64,000 bases of DNA from Diphasiastrum complanatum (taxonomy: Eukaryota; Streptophyta; Lycopodiopsida; Lycopodiales; Lycopodiaceae): the NCBI GenBank assembly GCA_029204225.1, contig CM055095.1:30025258-30089257 (forward strand), read 5' to 3'. Below, in pieces: positions 60,363 to 62,900 of this stretch (within the stretch, counting starts at the first letter, position 1; each line of letters begins with the position of its first letter). The notes under the pieces were generated by a model, which was not told the DNA's origin, made no database searches, and worked only from the letters and a program-made list of their open reading frames with translations. Both the position numbers and the translations under genes were made by a program.

Positions 60363-62583
60363 TTCTTGCTAGCAGCAGGTCAAACCTACTGTTTTGCAGT
60401 GCACACAAACCCCCCCAGCCTTTCTTCCTATCTCATCGTTATAGCAGCATACCAGTTTGGTCCCTGGCCCTATCTCACCCCTTCCCTCCCTCCCTCTGTG
60501 CTTGCGCAACCTGATATCTCCACTATGCACATCACTGACAACCTTAGGGCTCCCATCACCCCTTTTCTTTCTACCATGGACTACTCTACATCTAAAGCCT
60601 TTGAACCTTTTTAAGGCTAGAACTGAAAGTGTTGAAATCTGAGGTACATACCCTGAGGGCAGAAGCCAATTGTGGATAGAGGACCTAGAGTGCAAATTTC
60701 CTACAAATCGAAGGCATGGTATTGAAGGTCCATGAGTTGGAACAAGAGTTGATCCAAACAAAGAGACCACTAAGACTTGGGCGTCACTTTTTAAGAATGA
60801 TGATGGTAATAACTCCTAGCACATGACTAGTTTCATTAAAATACTGCACTTGGTAAGGGCATTGACCGTGCTTGGGGGACAAAGAAAGATAATACCACAC
60901 TCGTTATCCATTTTACTTCTTTAGAAGAATGCCGATCGGTTCTATGTCTTAAGGCCAAACTCAAAAGGAACAACAAATATATTCAGATGATGATCTCACC
61001 TATATGCAAGTTGAAGAACAAAGGAAAGCCTTTTAAGAAGCTCGCAAAACGGGCAAGATTGCTATCTACAAAGATGGGCAAGTGAAGTATATTGACAATA
61101 AATGGGAATAGGTAGTTGGGGTCCTTGAGCACGAGAGCACCCTGGCTCCCCTTGCACATATGCTCCCTTATCACTACACACATGAGATGTACTATATCTT
61201 ATGTGCTTTTTGGCAATAAAAGACATCAATAAAGCTCTCTATTCTCTTTGTTACCTGATTTAGTAGCATCTCTAATCTTGGCTTGTATTCAGTCAATCGG
61301 CTATAAACTGAATGCAAACCAATTGATACAGCCGATCTAAGCAACTAGTCACCAACCCATCAACCACTGACGAGGCCAATAAGCCTATTTTTAGTCTCTA
61401 ACGGGCAAAATAAGGGCTGGGTTTTATGCCCCTACCTCTACTGCCAATATCAGCCAAATAACCGTTCAGTGAATTTAAATGCTAATAACAAATGATGGGC
61501 TTCAGTGCTTTAACTTGGAACTACATTGTCCAAATGGCATTTGAATAAAGGTACTAATGGTCCATATAGAAGGTTTGCATTTGACATATGAGTACATTTA
61601 AGAAAAATCGCTAGAAAATTTTAGCTTAACGCTGGGAAGAAATGGTCAGAACTGTCGTGAATTGGAAGGTGAGCAAAGATGATACGTTTAGCATAGATTT
61701 GCCACAGGAAAGCTTAATGTTCTCTCACACACCTTAACTTCGAAAATGTAGAGTCTTATATGATGACTATGTTGGAAAACTCACAAAGATGTGAATCTTG
61801 CATTGAAATTTAAAATATCAAATATTTGAAAAGGTTTCAAGATGCTTCACATCAAGATTCCTGTTCACTTTATTAGTCAGCTCATCACTGGACTGCTGCT
61901 GTGGCCAATAGGTGGGTTACTTACATCCATGATGTTTTCATATCCTTAAGTGATGAGATTATATGTCCTTTTAAGATTCAATGCTATTTCCTTGTATTTT
62001 CAATGCTCTTACGCTGTTAGTTTTTCTCTACTAGCATGTTGGATAGCTTGTCTTTGGATTGGCATTTTTAATTTTTGGGTTTGGTAGTTGCTTAGTCATA
62101 GGCATAACACTTTATGTGTCCAAATAAATTTGCCAAGGACATCTGGCTATATTGTAAGGTGGCTTAATTTATTCCATGAAGTCAATGAAAAGTATAAGCT
62201 GCCTACTTTTAGTTTGTTTCTCTGATTGACTGCCAACAACTCTGGAGTTGACATGATTATTTGATGACTCATATACTGTTAATGGAGAAAAGTTACATCC
62301 GGATTGTGAGGTTGATGATCTAGTCATAATACTATATTGGTCTCTATTTTATTGTGTCAGGTCATATTGGCAAGATAATGACACCGCTCTTTTTATTCTG
62401 AAGCATCTATACCGAGATATTCCCGATTCACCTTTAGTCAGTACGACTGATCTGACTCTTGCTGCAAAAAATGTTACTTCAGTCTCAGTTGGAATAAGGG
62501 AAGCTGACACTGACTTGGCATTCAACTTTTTCAGCAAAGATGAGTTTGTTGCTGCATTGTCATCTGTCGAGAGAACTTCGTAA
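10043..62583 (+). CDS. SGR2: SGR2-like DDHD-domain phospholipase A1, C-terminal two thirds, 14 exons
   Basis: Exons: 10043-10093, 10339-10509, 23969-24118, 33843-33908, 38394-38606, 45800-46153, 46384-46456, 47726-47828, 51485-51578, 51676-51738, 51841-51913, 52029-52135, 59598-59644, 62361-62583. All introns are GT-AG, phases match and there is no internal stop: 595 codons plus TAA. Seen: HGIGQ near the start, the GHSLG nucleophile elbow with its serine at 38412-38414, a coiled-coil linker, and a DDHD domain running from the [12 protein letters not shown] segment to the [12 protein letters not shown] segment. Known of the family: Arabidopsis SGR2 is a phospholipase A1-like protein of roughly 930 residues at vacuolar membranes, needed for amyloplast movement and shoot gravitropism; DDHD is named for conserved Asp/His residues proposed to bind metal. 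Inferred: an intact orthologue with about 340 N-terminal residues encoded upstream of the window. The exons are clean while all surrounding coding sequence is decayed, which argues for selection on this gene. Confidence 0.93.
10339..10509 (+). CDS. SGR2: SGR2-like exon 2: start of the lipase domain
   Basis: 57 codons, phase 0 at both ends, acceptor ATAG|GTT and donor CAG|GTATGA. It encodes the conserved strand [15 protein letters not shown] (HGIGQ at 10369-10383) followed by a LVDDVG segment. HGxGQ is the hallmark N-terminal lipase motif of DDHD phospholipases and probably forms the oxyanion side of the active site. The 245-bp intron before it is one of the few short ones. Confidence 0.95.
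10510..13730. other. Host intron without recognised element
   Basis: First part of the 13.5-kb intron between exons 2 and 3. I see AT-rich unique-looking sequence and short open frames without family motifs (for example 11533-11799 on +). No RNA gene was recognised. Confidence 0.5.
13731..14167 (-). pseudogene. LINE ORF2 C-terminal fragment
   Basis: Two minus-strand frames: [20 protein letters not shown] and [18 protein letters not shown] with [16 protein letters not shown]. They correspond in order to the C-terminal part of the LINE at 6600-6913 (LYRLEIMDTHRY, DVPQGTHAFIRQQL, KLIFYGAHILRREC). It is a truncated, frameshifted copy of a related LINE in antisense orientation to the host gene. 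Confidence 0.6.
14168..15055. other. No recognised gene
   Basis: Intron sequence between LINE pieces. Short open frames on the minus strand (around 14450-14980) show no motif I can name. Confidence 0.45.
15056..15296 (+). mobile_element. LINE-derivative 3' end with hairpin and (CT)n tail
   Basis: Aligns by eye with 5500-5676: a T-rich stretch, CCCGCTCCGTC versus TCCCGTCCGAG, then ATGCC-TTTT-GGCAT at 15242-15255, AAAAGACATTAATAAAGCT and (CT)n. No ORF1 was found upstream, so only the 3' end is retained here. Confidence 0.6.
15299..15342. repeat. (AT)n microsatellite
   Basis: About 22 uninterrupted AT units following a (CT)n tract. It lies between a LINE tail and a truncated LINE RT. Confidence 0.98.
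15343..15643 (+). pseudogene. LINE reverse transcriptase fragment
   Basis: With frameshifts it reads [22 protein letters not shown], then [13 protein letters not shown] and the RKAFDSVP box, then a degraded VLYERVIG. This is the RT finger/palm start of the same LINE family as 5685-6913 but beginning about 60 codons further upstream. It ends where copia integrase sequence starts. Confidence 0.7.
15644..16044 (+). pseudogene. copia integrase C-terminal fragment
   Basis: Starts at [10 protein letters not shown] (the catalytic-Glu region), then the [20 protein letters not shown] region and [20 protein letters not shown], followed by KCQFLGYD and SRDVIFDE. An early TAG and a frameshift disrupt it. 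No RT follows, so only about 400 bp survive. Confidence 0.8.
16045..16698 (+). repeat. Probable 5' LTR of truncated copia
   Basis: Runs from TGTTGAAAAATGAAC to TTGCTTCA, placed directly before the PBS. No second LTR survives for comparison, so the start is a guess based on the TG...CA convention. Confidence 0.4.
16700..16711 (+). other. Primer binding site (tRNA-iMet type)
   Basis: TGGTATTAGAGC differs at one base from the plant consensus TGGTATCAGAGC complementary to initiator methionine tRNA. It lies 40 bp before the gag ATG at 16752. Confidence 0.75.
16752..17470 (+). pseudogene. copia gag with two zinc knuckles
   Basis: Starts [20 protein letters not shown] and [13 protein letters not shown], typical copia gag. 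Frameshifts follow after about 60 codons. Two tandem knuckles are visible: [15 protein letters not shown] (about 17357-17400) and [13 protein letters not shown], in which the last Cys codon has become TGA. Confidence 0.8.
17541..19572 (+). pseudogene. copia protease, integrase and partial RT
   Basis: Protease motif [11 protein letters not shown] near 17586. Integrase: [11 protein letters not shown], then [10 protein letters not shown] in which the second catalytic Asp is Asn (codon 18343-18345), then the [19 protein letters not shown] region. [38 protein letters not shown], ending [14 protein letters not shown]. It is broken by stops at 18415, 18790 and elsewhere and cannot encode active enzymes. 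Confidence 0.85.
19573..21160. other. Intron sequence, possibly containing LTR remnants
   Basis: No coding motif. On the minus strand 20780-21000 contains a TATATAAGG-type box preceding a T/C-rich stretch, which would fit an LTR, but I could not pair it with a second copy. Confidence 0.35.
21172..21631 (-). pseudogene. copia pre-integrase and integrase start
   Basis: Two overlapping minus-strand frames carry the HHCC-type pre-integrase and the first catalytic Asp of the integrase core ([26 protein letters not shown]). The second Asp and the Glu are missing because of truncation. Confidence 0.8.
22035..22830 (-). pseudogene. copia gag
   Basis: UBN2-type gag in two frames: 22693-22310, then [20 protein letters not shown] from about 22280 and a Lys/Glu-rich tail ending near a truncated knuckle (CFICRILGH). 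The junction between the frames corresponds to the deletion-prone spot of the 1-4545 copy ([10 protein letters not shown]). Confidence 0.8.
22860..23260. repeat. Degenerate CAGCGAACAG / GATCTGTAG repeat tract
   Basis: Short motifs such as CAGCGAACAG, CAGTGAACAG, CAGCGATCAG and GATCTGTAGGC recur many times over 400 bp without strict period. It lies upstream of the gag of the minus-strand copia, so it is probably its 5' leader or LTR. Confidence 0.5.
23261..23968. other. End of host intron before exon 3
   Basis: AT-rich; nothing recognised. Exon 3 acceptor TTGCAG follows a TAAAAAAAATG stretch. Confidence 0.5.
23969..24118 (+). CDS. SGR2: SGR2-like exon 3
   Basis: 50 codons, phase 0. Acceptor TTGCAG|TGG, donor TCT|GTACAG. 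It includes the motif [19 protein letters not shown], typical of the SGR2/DDHD lipase helix region. The reading continues past the donor without a stop for a while, but homology places the junction after ...IIDS. The preceding intron is about 13.5 kb and filled with LINE and copia remnants. Confidence 0.94.
24119..25134. other. Host intron, no recognised element
   Basis: Open frames at 24613-24970 on both strands have no motif. It precedes a possible copia LTR at 25135. Confidence 0.45.
25135..25355 (+). repeat. Possible older copia LTR split by the gypsy insertion
   Basis: Starts TGTTGGAACTTGGG and its sequence after the gypsy element (30292-30327) ends GCCAACA, the usual TGTTGG...CCAACA LTR ends. 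The interior T/C-rich stretch TCTCTCCTTTTGGTTCTCTC is LTR-like. I found no matching target duplication, so this is tentative. Confidence 0.3.
25356..25812 (-). repeat. 3' LTR (457 bp)
   Basis: Plus-strand ends TGTCACAAGCC...CTCTAACA. It is GC-rich compared with its surroundings. It lacks a ~21-bp duplication (around GGCTAGCATCTCGTC) present in the partner LTR but keeps a ~75-bp segment missing there. Confidence 0.93.
25676..26098 (-). pseudogene. gypsy integrase C-terminal chromodomain
   Basis: [20 protein letters not shown], then [20 protein letters not shown] and [14 protein letters not shown]: a chromodomain of the kind that directs chromovirus integration to marked chromatin. The translation ends just before the PPT/LTR; the open frame itself runs on into the LTR by chance. 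Confidence 0.85.
25813..25830 (-). other. Polypurine tract
   Basis: Minus strand CAGAGGAGGGAAGGAT directly before the 3' LTR; the usual plus-strand priming site. Confidence 0.8.
26068..27322 (-). pseudogene. gypsy integrase
   Basis: 27111-26068 is open: HHCC zinc region ([24 protein letters not shown]), core Asp in SMDFIVGLP, Asp in [11 protein letters not shown], Glu in [15 protein letters not shown], then the C-terminal SH3-like block ([17 protein letters not shown]). The D,D,E residues are intact. A frameshift near 26090 separates it from the chromodomain. A short frame at 27322-27083 is the linker upstream. Confidence 0.92.
27441..28510 (-). pseudogene. gypsy RT and RNase H, frameshifted, catalytic box mutated
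   Basis: RT starts [20 protein letters not shown] and includes [21 protein letters not shown] frameshift at about 28150 follows ...GHYEF; the second frame continues [14 protein letters not shown] and [13 protein letters not shown], where the usual FIDD is FIHD, so the first catalytic Asp is lost. RNase H follows ([20 protein letters not shown]) and degrades near 27560. Confidence 0.9.
28492..29082 (-). pseudogene. gypsy gag, 3' truncated by deletion
   Basis: [20 protein letters not shown] at the start, a short coiled coil ([19 protein letters not shown]), then the gag core with [13 protein letters not shown] and DRWWRKLL. It ends in ...[13 protein letters not shown] and a stop. The next bases encode RT in another frame, so the rest of gag, the zinc knuckle and the protease are missing. 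Confidence 0.85.
29083..29873 (-). other. gypsy 5' leader
   Basis: Non-coding region between PBS and gag. The segment with GTAGGTCGCCCTCC (plus strand near 29417) recurs at 57645 in the other gypsy element, marking the same family. Repeated CTCTCTAGAAC blocks occur near 29840-29870. Confidence 0.6.
29874..29886 (-). other. Primer binding site (tRNA-iMet)
   Basis: Minus strand TGGTATCAGAGCC, perfect plant initiator-Met PBS, two bases inside the 5' LTR. Confidence 0.92.
29889..30286 (-). repeat. 5' LTR (398 bp)
   Basis: Same ends as 25356-25812 and near-identical over most of its length. Two indels distinguish them: about 21 bp extra here and roughly 80 bp missing before ACCGGCCGTGCCG. The LTR pair can be used to date the insertion if indels are excluded. 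Confidence 0.93.
30292..31238. other. Host intron, no recognised element
   Basis: AT-rich sequence after the gypsy element. Open frames at 30319-31016 have no motif. Confidence 0.45.
31239..31498. repeat. 132-bp tandem duplication, two copies
   Basis: TTGATTGTGATGTTAGTA starts at 31239 and again at 31371; the following ~125 bp match closely (TTGTGAGAGATTGATCCATA, then GTTCGATCTAGGTTTGGTTGG, and TTTGTCCACC). The second copy has one extra G. The period is divisible by three, but neither strand gives a recognised protein. Confidence 0.85.
31499..33842. other. Host intron, possible old LTR-element 3' end
   Basis: No protein motif was recognised. Around 32362-32394, CAACATTGAGGACGATGT and AATTGGGGGAGAG resemble the sequence just before and at the polypurine tract of Athila/Tat-type gypsy elements, which suggests an old remnant on the + strand. 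The end of this region is the acceptor of exon 4. Confidence 0.35.
33843..33908 (+). CDS. SGR2: SGR2-like exon 4
   Basis: 22 codons, phase 0. Acceptor GTGCAG|GTA, donor AAG|GTAAGT (perfect consensus). Encodes [19 protein letters not shown] plus DGK, the helix immediately before the catalytic strand. It is isolated by a 9.7-kb intron upstream and a 4.5-kb intron downstream, so a homology-free gene finder could easily miss it. Confidence 0.93.
33909..35199. other. Host intron, no recognised element
   Basis: Open frames near 34295-34625 overlap on both strands and have no motif. Confidence 0.45.
35200..36480 (+). pseudogene. LINE ORF2 copy A (linker and RT), broken
   Basis: Linker WTDYATTLY, then [17 protein letters not shown] and [11 protein letters not shown] (the RT entry motif), a frameshifted [37 protein letters not shown] and [10 protein letters not shown], where the usual YADD is HTDD, then [20 protein letters not shown] and [17 protein letters not shown]. 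Several frameshifts. It ends at about 36480, where a second copy of the RT begins. Confidence 0.85.
36481..37420 (+). pseudogene. LINE ORF2 copy B (RT and C-terminus), fused to copy A
   Basis: [20 protein letters not shown] then [45 protein letters not shown] (YADD at 36823-36834), [19 protein letters not shown] and [18 protein letters not shown]-terminal [15 protein letters not shown] is in a shifted frame near 37290. It is about 80% similar to copy A in the shared RT part by eye, so it is a separate copy, not a simple duplication of the same molecule. Confidence 0.85.
37421..38393. other. Host intron before exon 5
   Basis: AT-rich; nothing recognised. Confidence 0.5.
38394..38606 (+). CDS. 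SGR2: SGR2-like exon 5: catalytic serine elbow and start of linker
   Basis: 71 codons, phase 0. Acceptor TTGTAG|GTT, donor AAG|GTAAAT. It opens with [20 protein letters not shown]; the GHSLG serine codon is 38412-38414 and is intact. It continues into an acidic stretch rich in D and E, then SELEALRAK, the first heptads of a coiled coil completed in the next exon. This is the nucleophile of the serine-hydrolase fold. Confidence 0.96.
38607..39171. other. Host intron after exon 5
   Basis: AT-rich; nothing recognised before the gypsy LTR. Confidence 0.5.
39172..39615 (+). repeat. gypsy 5' LTR (444 bp)
   Basis: TGTTAGACCCC...CCTCACA, followed two bases later by the PBS. GC content is higher than in the flanking intron. 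No partner copy in the window. Confidence 0.7.
39618..39630 (+). other. Primer binding site (tRNA-iMet type, degenerate)
   Basis: TGGTATTGGAGCC, two changes from TGGTATCAGAGCC. The following CTCGTTCTAGA matches the leader of the 25-30 kb gypsy, supporting family relationship. Confidence 0.75.
40132..41190 (+). pseudogene. gypsy gag C-terminal half and protease, decayed
   Basis: [20 protein letters not shown], then [18 protein letters not shown] and [15 protein letters not shown]; after a [12 protein letters not shown] and a damaged knuckle ([13 protein letters not shown], with two Cys lost). Protease near 40930-41170: [12 protein letters not shown] and a frameshifted [14 protein letters not shown]. 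Every region has a clear counterpart at 56030-57001. Confidence 0.8.
41276..41484 (-). pseudogene. Unclear gypsy remnant, possible chromodomain tail
   Basis: Minus strand reads [11 protein letters not shown] at the high-coordinate end, resembling the last strand of chromovirus chromodomains, then an unrecognised stretch. It is interrupted exactly by the LTR at 41485. Weak evidence. Confidence 0.3.
41485..41800 (+). repeat. 5' LTR of the gypsy mini-element (3' edge uncertain)
   Basis: Start defined by match to the 3' LTR start at 44090. It contains CTATTTATACAGAG (TATA-like) near 41688 followed by CACTCTCTCCTGGAG, typical of a transcription start region. No PBS was found, so the end is not fixed. 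Confidence 0.5.
42564..42971 (+). pseudogene. gypsy gag, 3' end deleted
   Basis: [20 protein letters not shown], then [34 protein letters not shown] and FKMTFLS: a gag retrotransposon core. It ends ...LSQVHCGL* while the next frame opens with [17 protein letters not shown], the start of the RNase H tether. The zinc knuckle, protease and RT are therefore gone. Confidence 0.75.
42961..43250 (+). pseudogene. gypsy RNase H fragment
   Basis: [54 protein letters not shown], then after a frameshift [20 protein letters not shown]. Catalytic residues beyond DAS are deleted. Confidence 0.8.
43250..43800 (+). pseudogene. gypsy integrase core fragment
   Basis: Joined to RNase H after HSRYS. Integrase resumes [51 protein letters not shown] and [20 protein letters not shown], ending in [12 protein letters not shown] and a stop. 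The HHCC zinc region and the first catalytic Asp are missing. A degraded C-terminal block ([13 protein letters not shown]) continues to about 43935. Confidence 0.85.
44434..45078 (-). pseudogene. gypsy RNase H and linker fragment
   Basis: Minus strand: [19 protein letters not shown] then [40 protein letters not shown] and [12 protein letters not shown] (RNase H), followed in another frame by FYIDHQS and [20 protein letters not shown] (the end of RNase H and start of the linker). It belongs to a lineage different from the 25-30 kb gypsy judging by the linker. Confidence 0.8.
45079..45799. other. Host intron before exon 6
   Basis: Nothing recognised. Confidence 0.5.
45800..46153 (+). CDS. SGR2: SGR2-like exon 6: coiled-coil and low-conservation linker
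   Basis: 118 codons, phase 0. Acceptor TATAG|GTA, donor AAG|GTTTGT (not a strong consensus). It begins [15 protein letters not shown], continuing the coiled coil of the previous exon, then a polar Ser/Glu/Asp/Asn-rich stretch, ending [12 protein letters not shown]2 proteins have a poorly conserved insert of this character between the lipase elbow and the DDHD domain. The end matches the conserved 'Y.KLEFKVDTFF' junction. Confidence 0.9.
46384..46456 (+). CDS. SGR2: SGR2-like exon 7: start of DDHD domain
   Basis: 24 codons plus 1 nt. Acceptor CTGCAG|GTA, donor ACAG|GTACTA. Encodes [20 protein letters not shown] and four more residues, the canonical first segment of DDHD domains. Intron phase 1 at the 3' side matches the next exon. 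Confidence 0.95.
46732..47100 (-). pseudogene. gypsy gag fragment
   Basis: Minus strand: Ser/Pro-rich [18 protein letters not shown], then [20 protein letters not shown] and [20 protein letters not shown]. The 'GRAATWW......TW..F...L' spacing is the gag capsid core. It lies alone in the 1.27-kb intron between exons 7 and 8. Confidence 0.65.
47355..47502. mobile_element. GC-palindromic foldback/MITE-like element with 8-bp target duplication
   Basis: Flanked by GATTATTT at 47347-47354 and 47503-47510. The two ends carry inverted GC-rich blocks of about 27 bp (GCGTGTCCGGGCCGGACG... against GGACCCGGACGCACC), including the palindrome GGACGCGTCC twice, separated by an (AT)n/poly-A core of about 70 bp. 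The left end begins CAGGG, as many hAT elements do, and 8 bp is the hAT duplication length. No coding capacity. The right end has about 17 extra bases outside the inverted repeat. Confidence 0.6.
47726..47828 (+). CDS. SGR2: SGR2-like exon 8: DDHD domain
   Basis: 103 nt (phase 1 in, phase 2 in the last codon). Acceptor AGCAG|GCG, donor TACAG|GTCAAT, a weak donor with C at +3. Encodes [20 protein letters not shown] and then [15 protein letters not shown]; the [10 protein letters not shown] segment supplies conserved His and Asp residues of the domain. Confidence 0.95.
47829..51484. other. Host intron without recognised element
   Basis: A 3.66-kb intron between exons 8 and 9. AT-rich; short open frames only. 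No LTR, LINE or RNA gene signature was seen. Confidence 0.5.
51485..51578 (+). CDS. SGR2: SGR2-like exon 9: DDHD domain
   Basis: 1 nt plus 31 codons. Acceptor GTGCAG|GGT, donor CAG|GTAAGA. Encodes [15 protein letters not shown] then [16 protein letters not shown], which directly continues the ...DPVAYR of the previous exon as in SGR2 and animal DDHD proteins. Preceded by a 3.66-kb intron without a recognised element. Confidence 0.95.
51676..51738 (+). CDS. SGR2: SGR2-like exon 10
   Basis: 21 codons, phase 0. Acceptor ATGCAG|GAG, donor AGG|GTAATC. Encodes [20 protein letters not shown] plus R, matching the loop after GLQ in SGR2. The flanking introns are only 97 and 102 bp, unlike the giant ones elsewhere. 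Confidence 0.85.
51841..51913 (+). CDS. SGR2: SGR2-like exon 11
   Basis: 24 codons plus 1 nt. Acceptor GACCAG|ATT; donor AAAG|GTAGAG chosen because it gives the phase 1 needed by the next exon. A second possible donor, ATG|GTAAAG at 51874, would break the frame into the next exon. Encodes a basic, weakly conserved stretch ([20 protein letters not shown] then NKGK). Confidence 0.75.
52029..52135 (+). CDS. SGR2: SGR2-like exon 12: DDHD domain
   Basis: 107 nt. Acceptor CATCAG|ATG, donor CAA|GTGAGT. After an acidic lead it encodes [22 protein letters not shown]; the conserved GSL..ERLTG...GRIDHMLQ block of SGR2 is obvious. The Asp of GRID is one of the conserved DDHD positions. The next intron is 7.46 kb and loaded with retroelement remnants. 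Confidence 0.95.
52136..52655. other. Start of host intron after exon 12
   Basis: Nothing recognised. Confidence 0.5.
52656..53060 (+). pseudogene. LINE reverse transcriptase fragment (different family)
   Basis: With frameshifts: [50 protein letters not shown] and [16 protein letters not shown]. The order of RT motifs is clear but QG-PLSPTLF is followed by DID-N rather than YIDDL as in the other LINE copies. Confidence 0.7.
53200..54417 (+). pseudogene. copia fragment, protease end to RT start, strongly decayed
   Basis: [20 protein letters not shown] then KQNMKV; pre-integrase LWHDKYG; integrase [20 protein letters not shown], a GSDGGG box and a degraded [11 protein letters not shown]; linker; RT start [20 protein letters not shown] and GERLIGCK. 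It matches the 1-4545 copia block by block. The sequence stops at 54417, where a minus-strand gypsy integrase begins. Confidence 0.8.
54419..55134 (-). pseudogene. gypsy integrase, C-terminus missing
   Basis: Linker with [14 protein letters not shown], a degenerate zinc region ([20 protein letters not shown]), then core: [47 protein letters not shown] and [23 protein letters not shown] are present. It ends ...VKYLPLV at 54419 against copia sequence. Confidence 0.88.
55153..55452 (-). pseudogene. gypsy RNase H
   Basis: [20 protein letters not shown], then [20 protein letters not shown] and [32 protein letters not shown]. The Asp and Glu positions of the RNase H fold are present. It is separated from RT by a stop and from integrase by stops near 55150. 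Confidence 0.88.
55461..56022 (-). pseudogene. gypsy RT, N-terminus deleted
   Basis: Starts abruptly after the protease stop with FSKIDL-type sequence, then [20 protein letters not shown] and [14 protein letters not shown]; the FIDD catalytic box is intact. Then [18 protein letters not shown] and [16 protein letters not shown]. About 100 residues of RT fingers are missing. Confidence 0.88.
56030..57100 (-). pseudogene. gypsy gag, zinc knuckle and protease
   Basis: 57001-56030 is open over 323 codons: [34 protein letters not shown], then a knuckle [13 protein letters not shown] (C-x2-C-x3-H-x4-C, about 56541-56582; the spacing is one short of the usual x4, a variant seen in plant gypsy elements). 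Then comes protease with the catalytic DTG at 56267-56275 and [13 protein letters not shown] at the end. A TAG follows. The N-terminal gag is in another frame above 57001. Confidence 0.88.
57961..58399. other. No recognised gene
   Basis: Intron sequence between the gypsy leader and the minus-strand LINE ORF1 copy; includes short CTG-type runs near 58310. Confidence 0.4.
58400..59100 (-). pseudogene. LINE ORF1-like fragment (coiled coil and RRM-like)
   Basis: Minus strand from about 59070: [43 protein letters not shown], one stop, then [29 protein letters not shown]. The SWADVLKGS and ALNVRV motifs match the ORF1 at 4985-5100. After this the frame stays open to 58520 with a Cys-rich patch (HHCLFCN) not seen in the other copies. 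No ORF2 is adjacent. Confidence 0.6.
59101..59454. other. Host intron, no recognised element
   Basis: Nothing recognised. Confidence 0.45.
59455..59565. repeat. Compound (TG)n(CG)n(GA)n microsatellite
   Basis: TGTG/GCGT units pass into about 10 CG units and then about 34 uninterrupted GA units. It ends 32 nt before the acceptor of exon 13. Alternating CG can adopt Z-DNA and GA tracts can form triplexes. Confidence 0.97.
59598..59644 (+). CDS. SGR2: SGR2-like exon 13 (small)
   Basis: 15 codons plus 2 nt. Acceptor TTGCAG|GAT, donor AC|GTGAGT. Encodes [15 protein letters not shown](T), matching the 'FEHPYLQAIGAHT' block that precedes the last DDHD motif in the family. It is too short for ab initio recognition but is required by both homology and phase. 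A GA microsatellite ends only 32 nt upstream. Confidence 0.92.
59645..60094. other. Host intron after exon 13
   Basis: AT-rich; nothing recognised. Confidence 0.5.
60095..60359 (+). mobile_element. LINE-derivative 3' tail with (CT)n
   Basis: GGACATTAATAAAGCT at about 60278-60294, then CTAATCTAATTTA and about 26 CT units (60307-60359). The sequence before it has no ORF1. The ATGCC-GGCAT hairpin is not preserved. Confidence 0.5.
60360..61245 (+). mobile_element. ORF1-only LINE derivative, decayed
   Basis: Starts right after the (CT)n tract of the previous tail. In changing frames: Pro/Ser-rich start, [25 protein letters not shown] (coiled coil), KTWASLFKN (counterpart of SWADVLK), [33 protein letters not shown] (counterpart of DEDLTPIQWTERKK) and [14 protein letters not shown]. 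It ends in TTTTTGGCAATAAAAGACATCAATAAAGCTCTCT. ORF1 goes straight to the tail, with no ORF2. Confidence 0.6.
61246..62360. other. Host intron before the last exon
   Basis: AT-rich; nothing recognised. Confidence 0.5.
62361..62583 (+). CDS. SGR2: SGR2-like last coding exon and stop
   Basis: 1 nt plus 74 codons including TAA at 62581-62583. Acceptor TGTCAG|GTC. It opens [19 protein letters not shown], the final DDHD motif with conserved aspartates at 62374-62376 and 62380-62382. The tail is divergent and ends ...[10 protein letters not shown]. The stop codon is embedded in the sequence TC|GTAAGT, a perfect donor, so splicing just before the stop to a downstream exon is possible; the simple reading gives a C-terminus of normal length. 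Confidence 0.9.
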
Positions 62584-62900
62584 GTTTTGTGCATGTATAT
62601 TCTTCTTACAAAGACCAAGGCTTTGTGCATACACATGTACGATAATCTGAATGCTCTCTTTGTTCAAGGTAGAATTTTACAGAAATGAAAATAAGGAAGT
62701 TATTCTGGACTTCTATGCTCTAGACATCTCAACGTCTGTTGCGTTCTTTGTCAATTTGGAACATCTCTATGATGTTAGTATGTCCTTGGTTCAGTCTCTA
62801 GTGTGCCAGTGATGATCATGAGAATGGCATTTATTTGGATATGTTGTAAGAAATAAATGAGATGTATTACATTGGACTTTGTATATTTTGGCTGTAAAAA
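62584..62900 (+). other. 3'UTR of the SGR2-like gene (probable)
   Basis: AT-rich sequence following the stop codon. AATAAA occurs at 62852-62857, about 270 nt after the stop, and is a plausible poly(A) signal. No transcript data, so the true end is unknown. Confidence 0.45.
62852..62857 (+). terminator. Candidate poly(A) signal
   Basis: AATAAA 269 nt after the stop codon. Plant signals are degenerate, so this is only a candidate. Confidence 0.35.
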
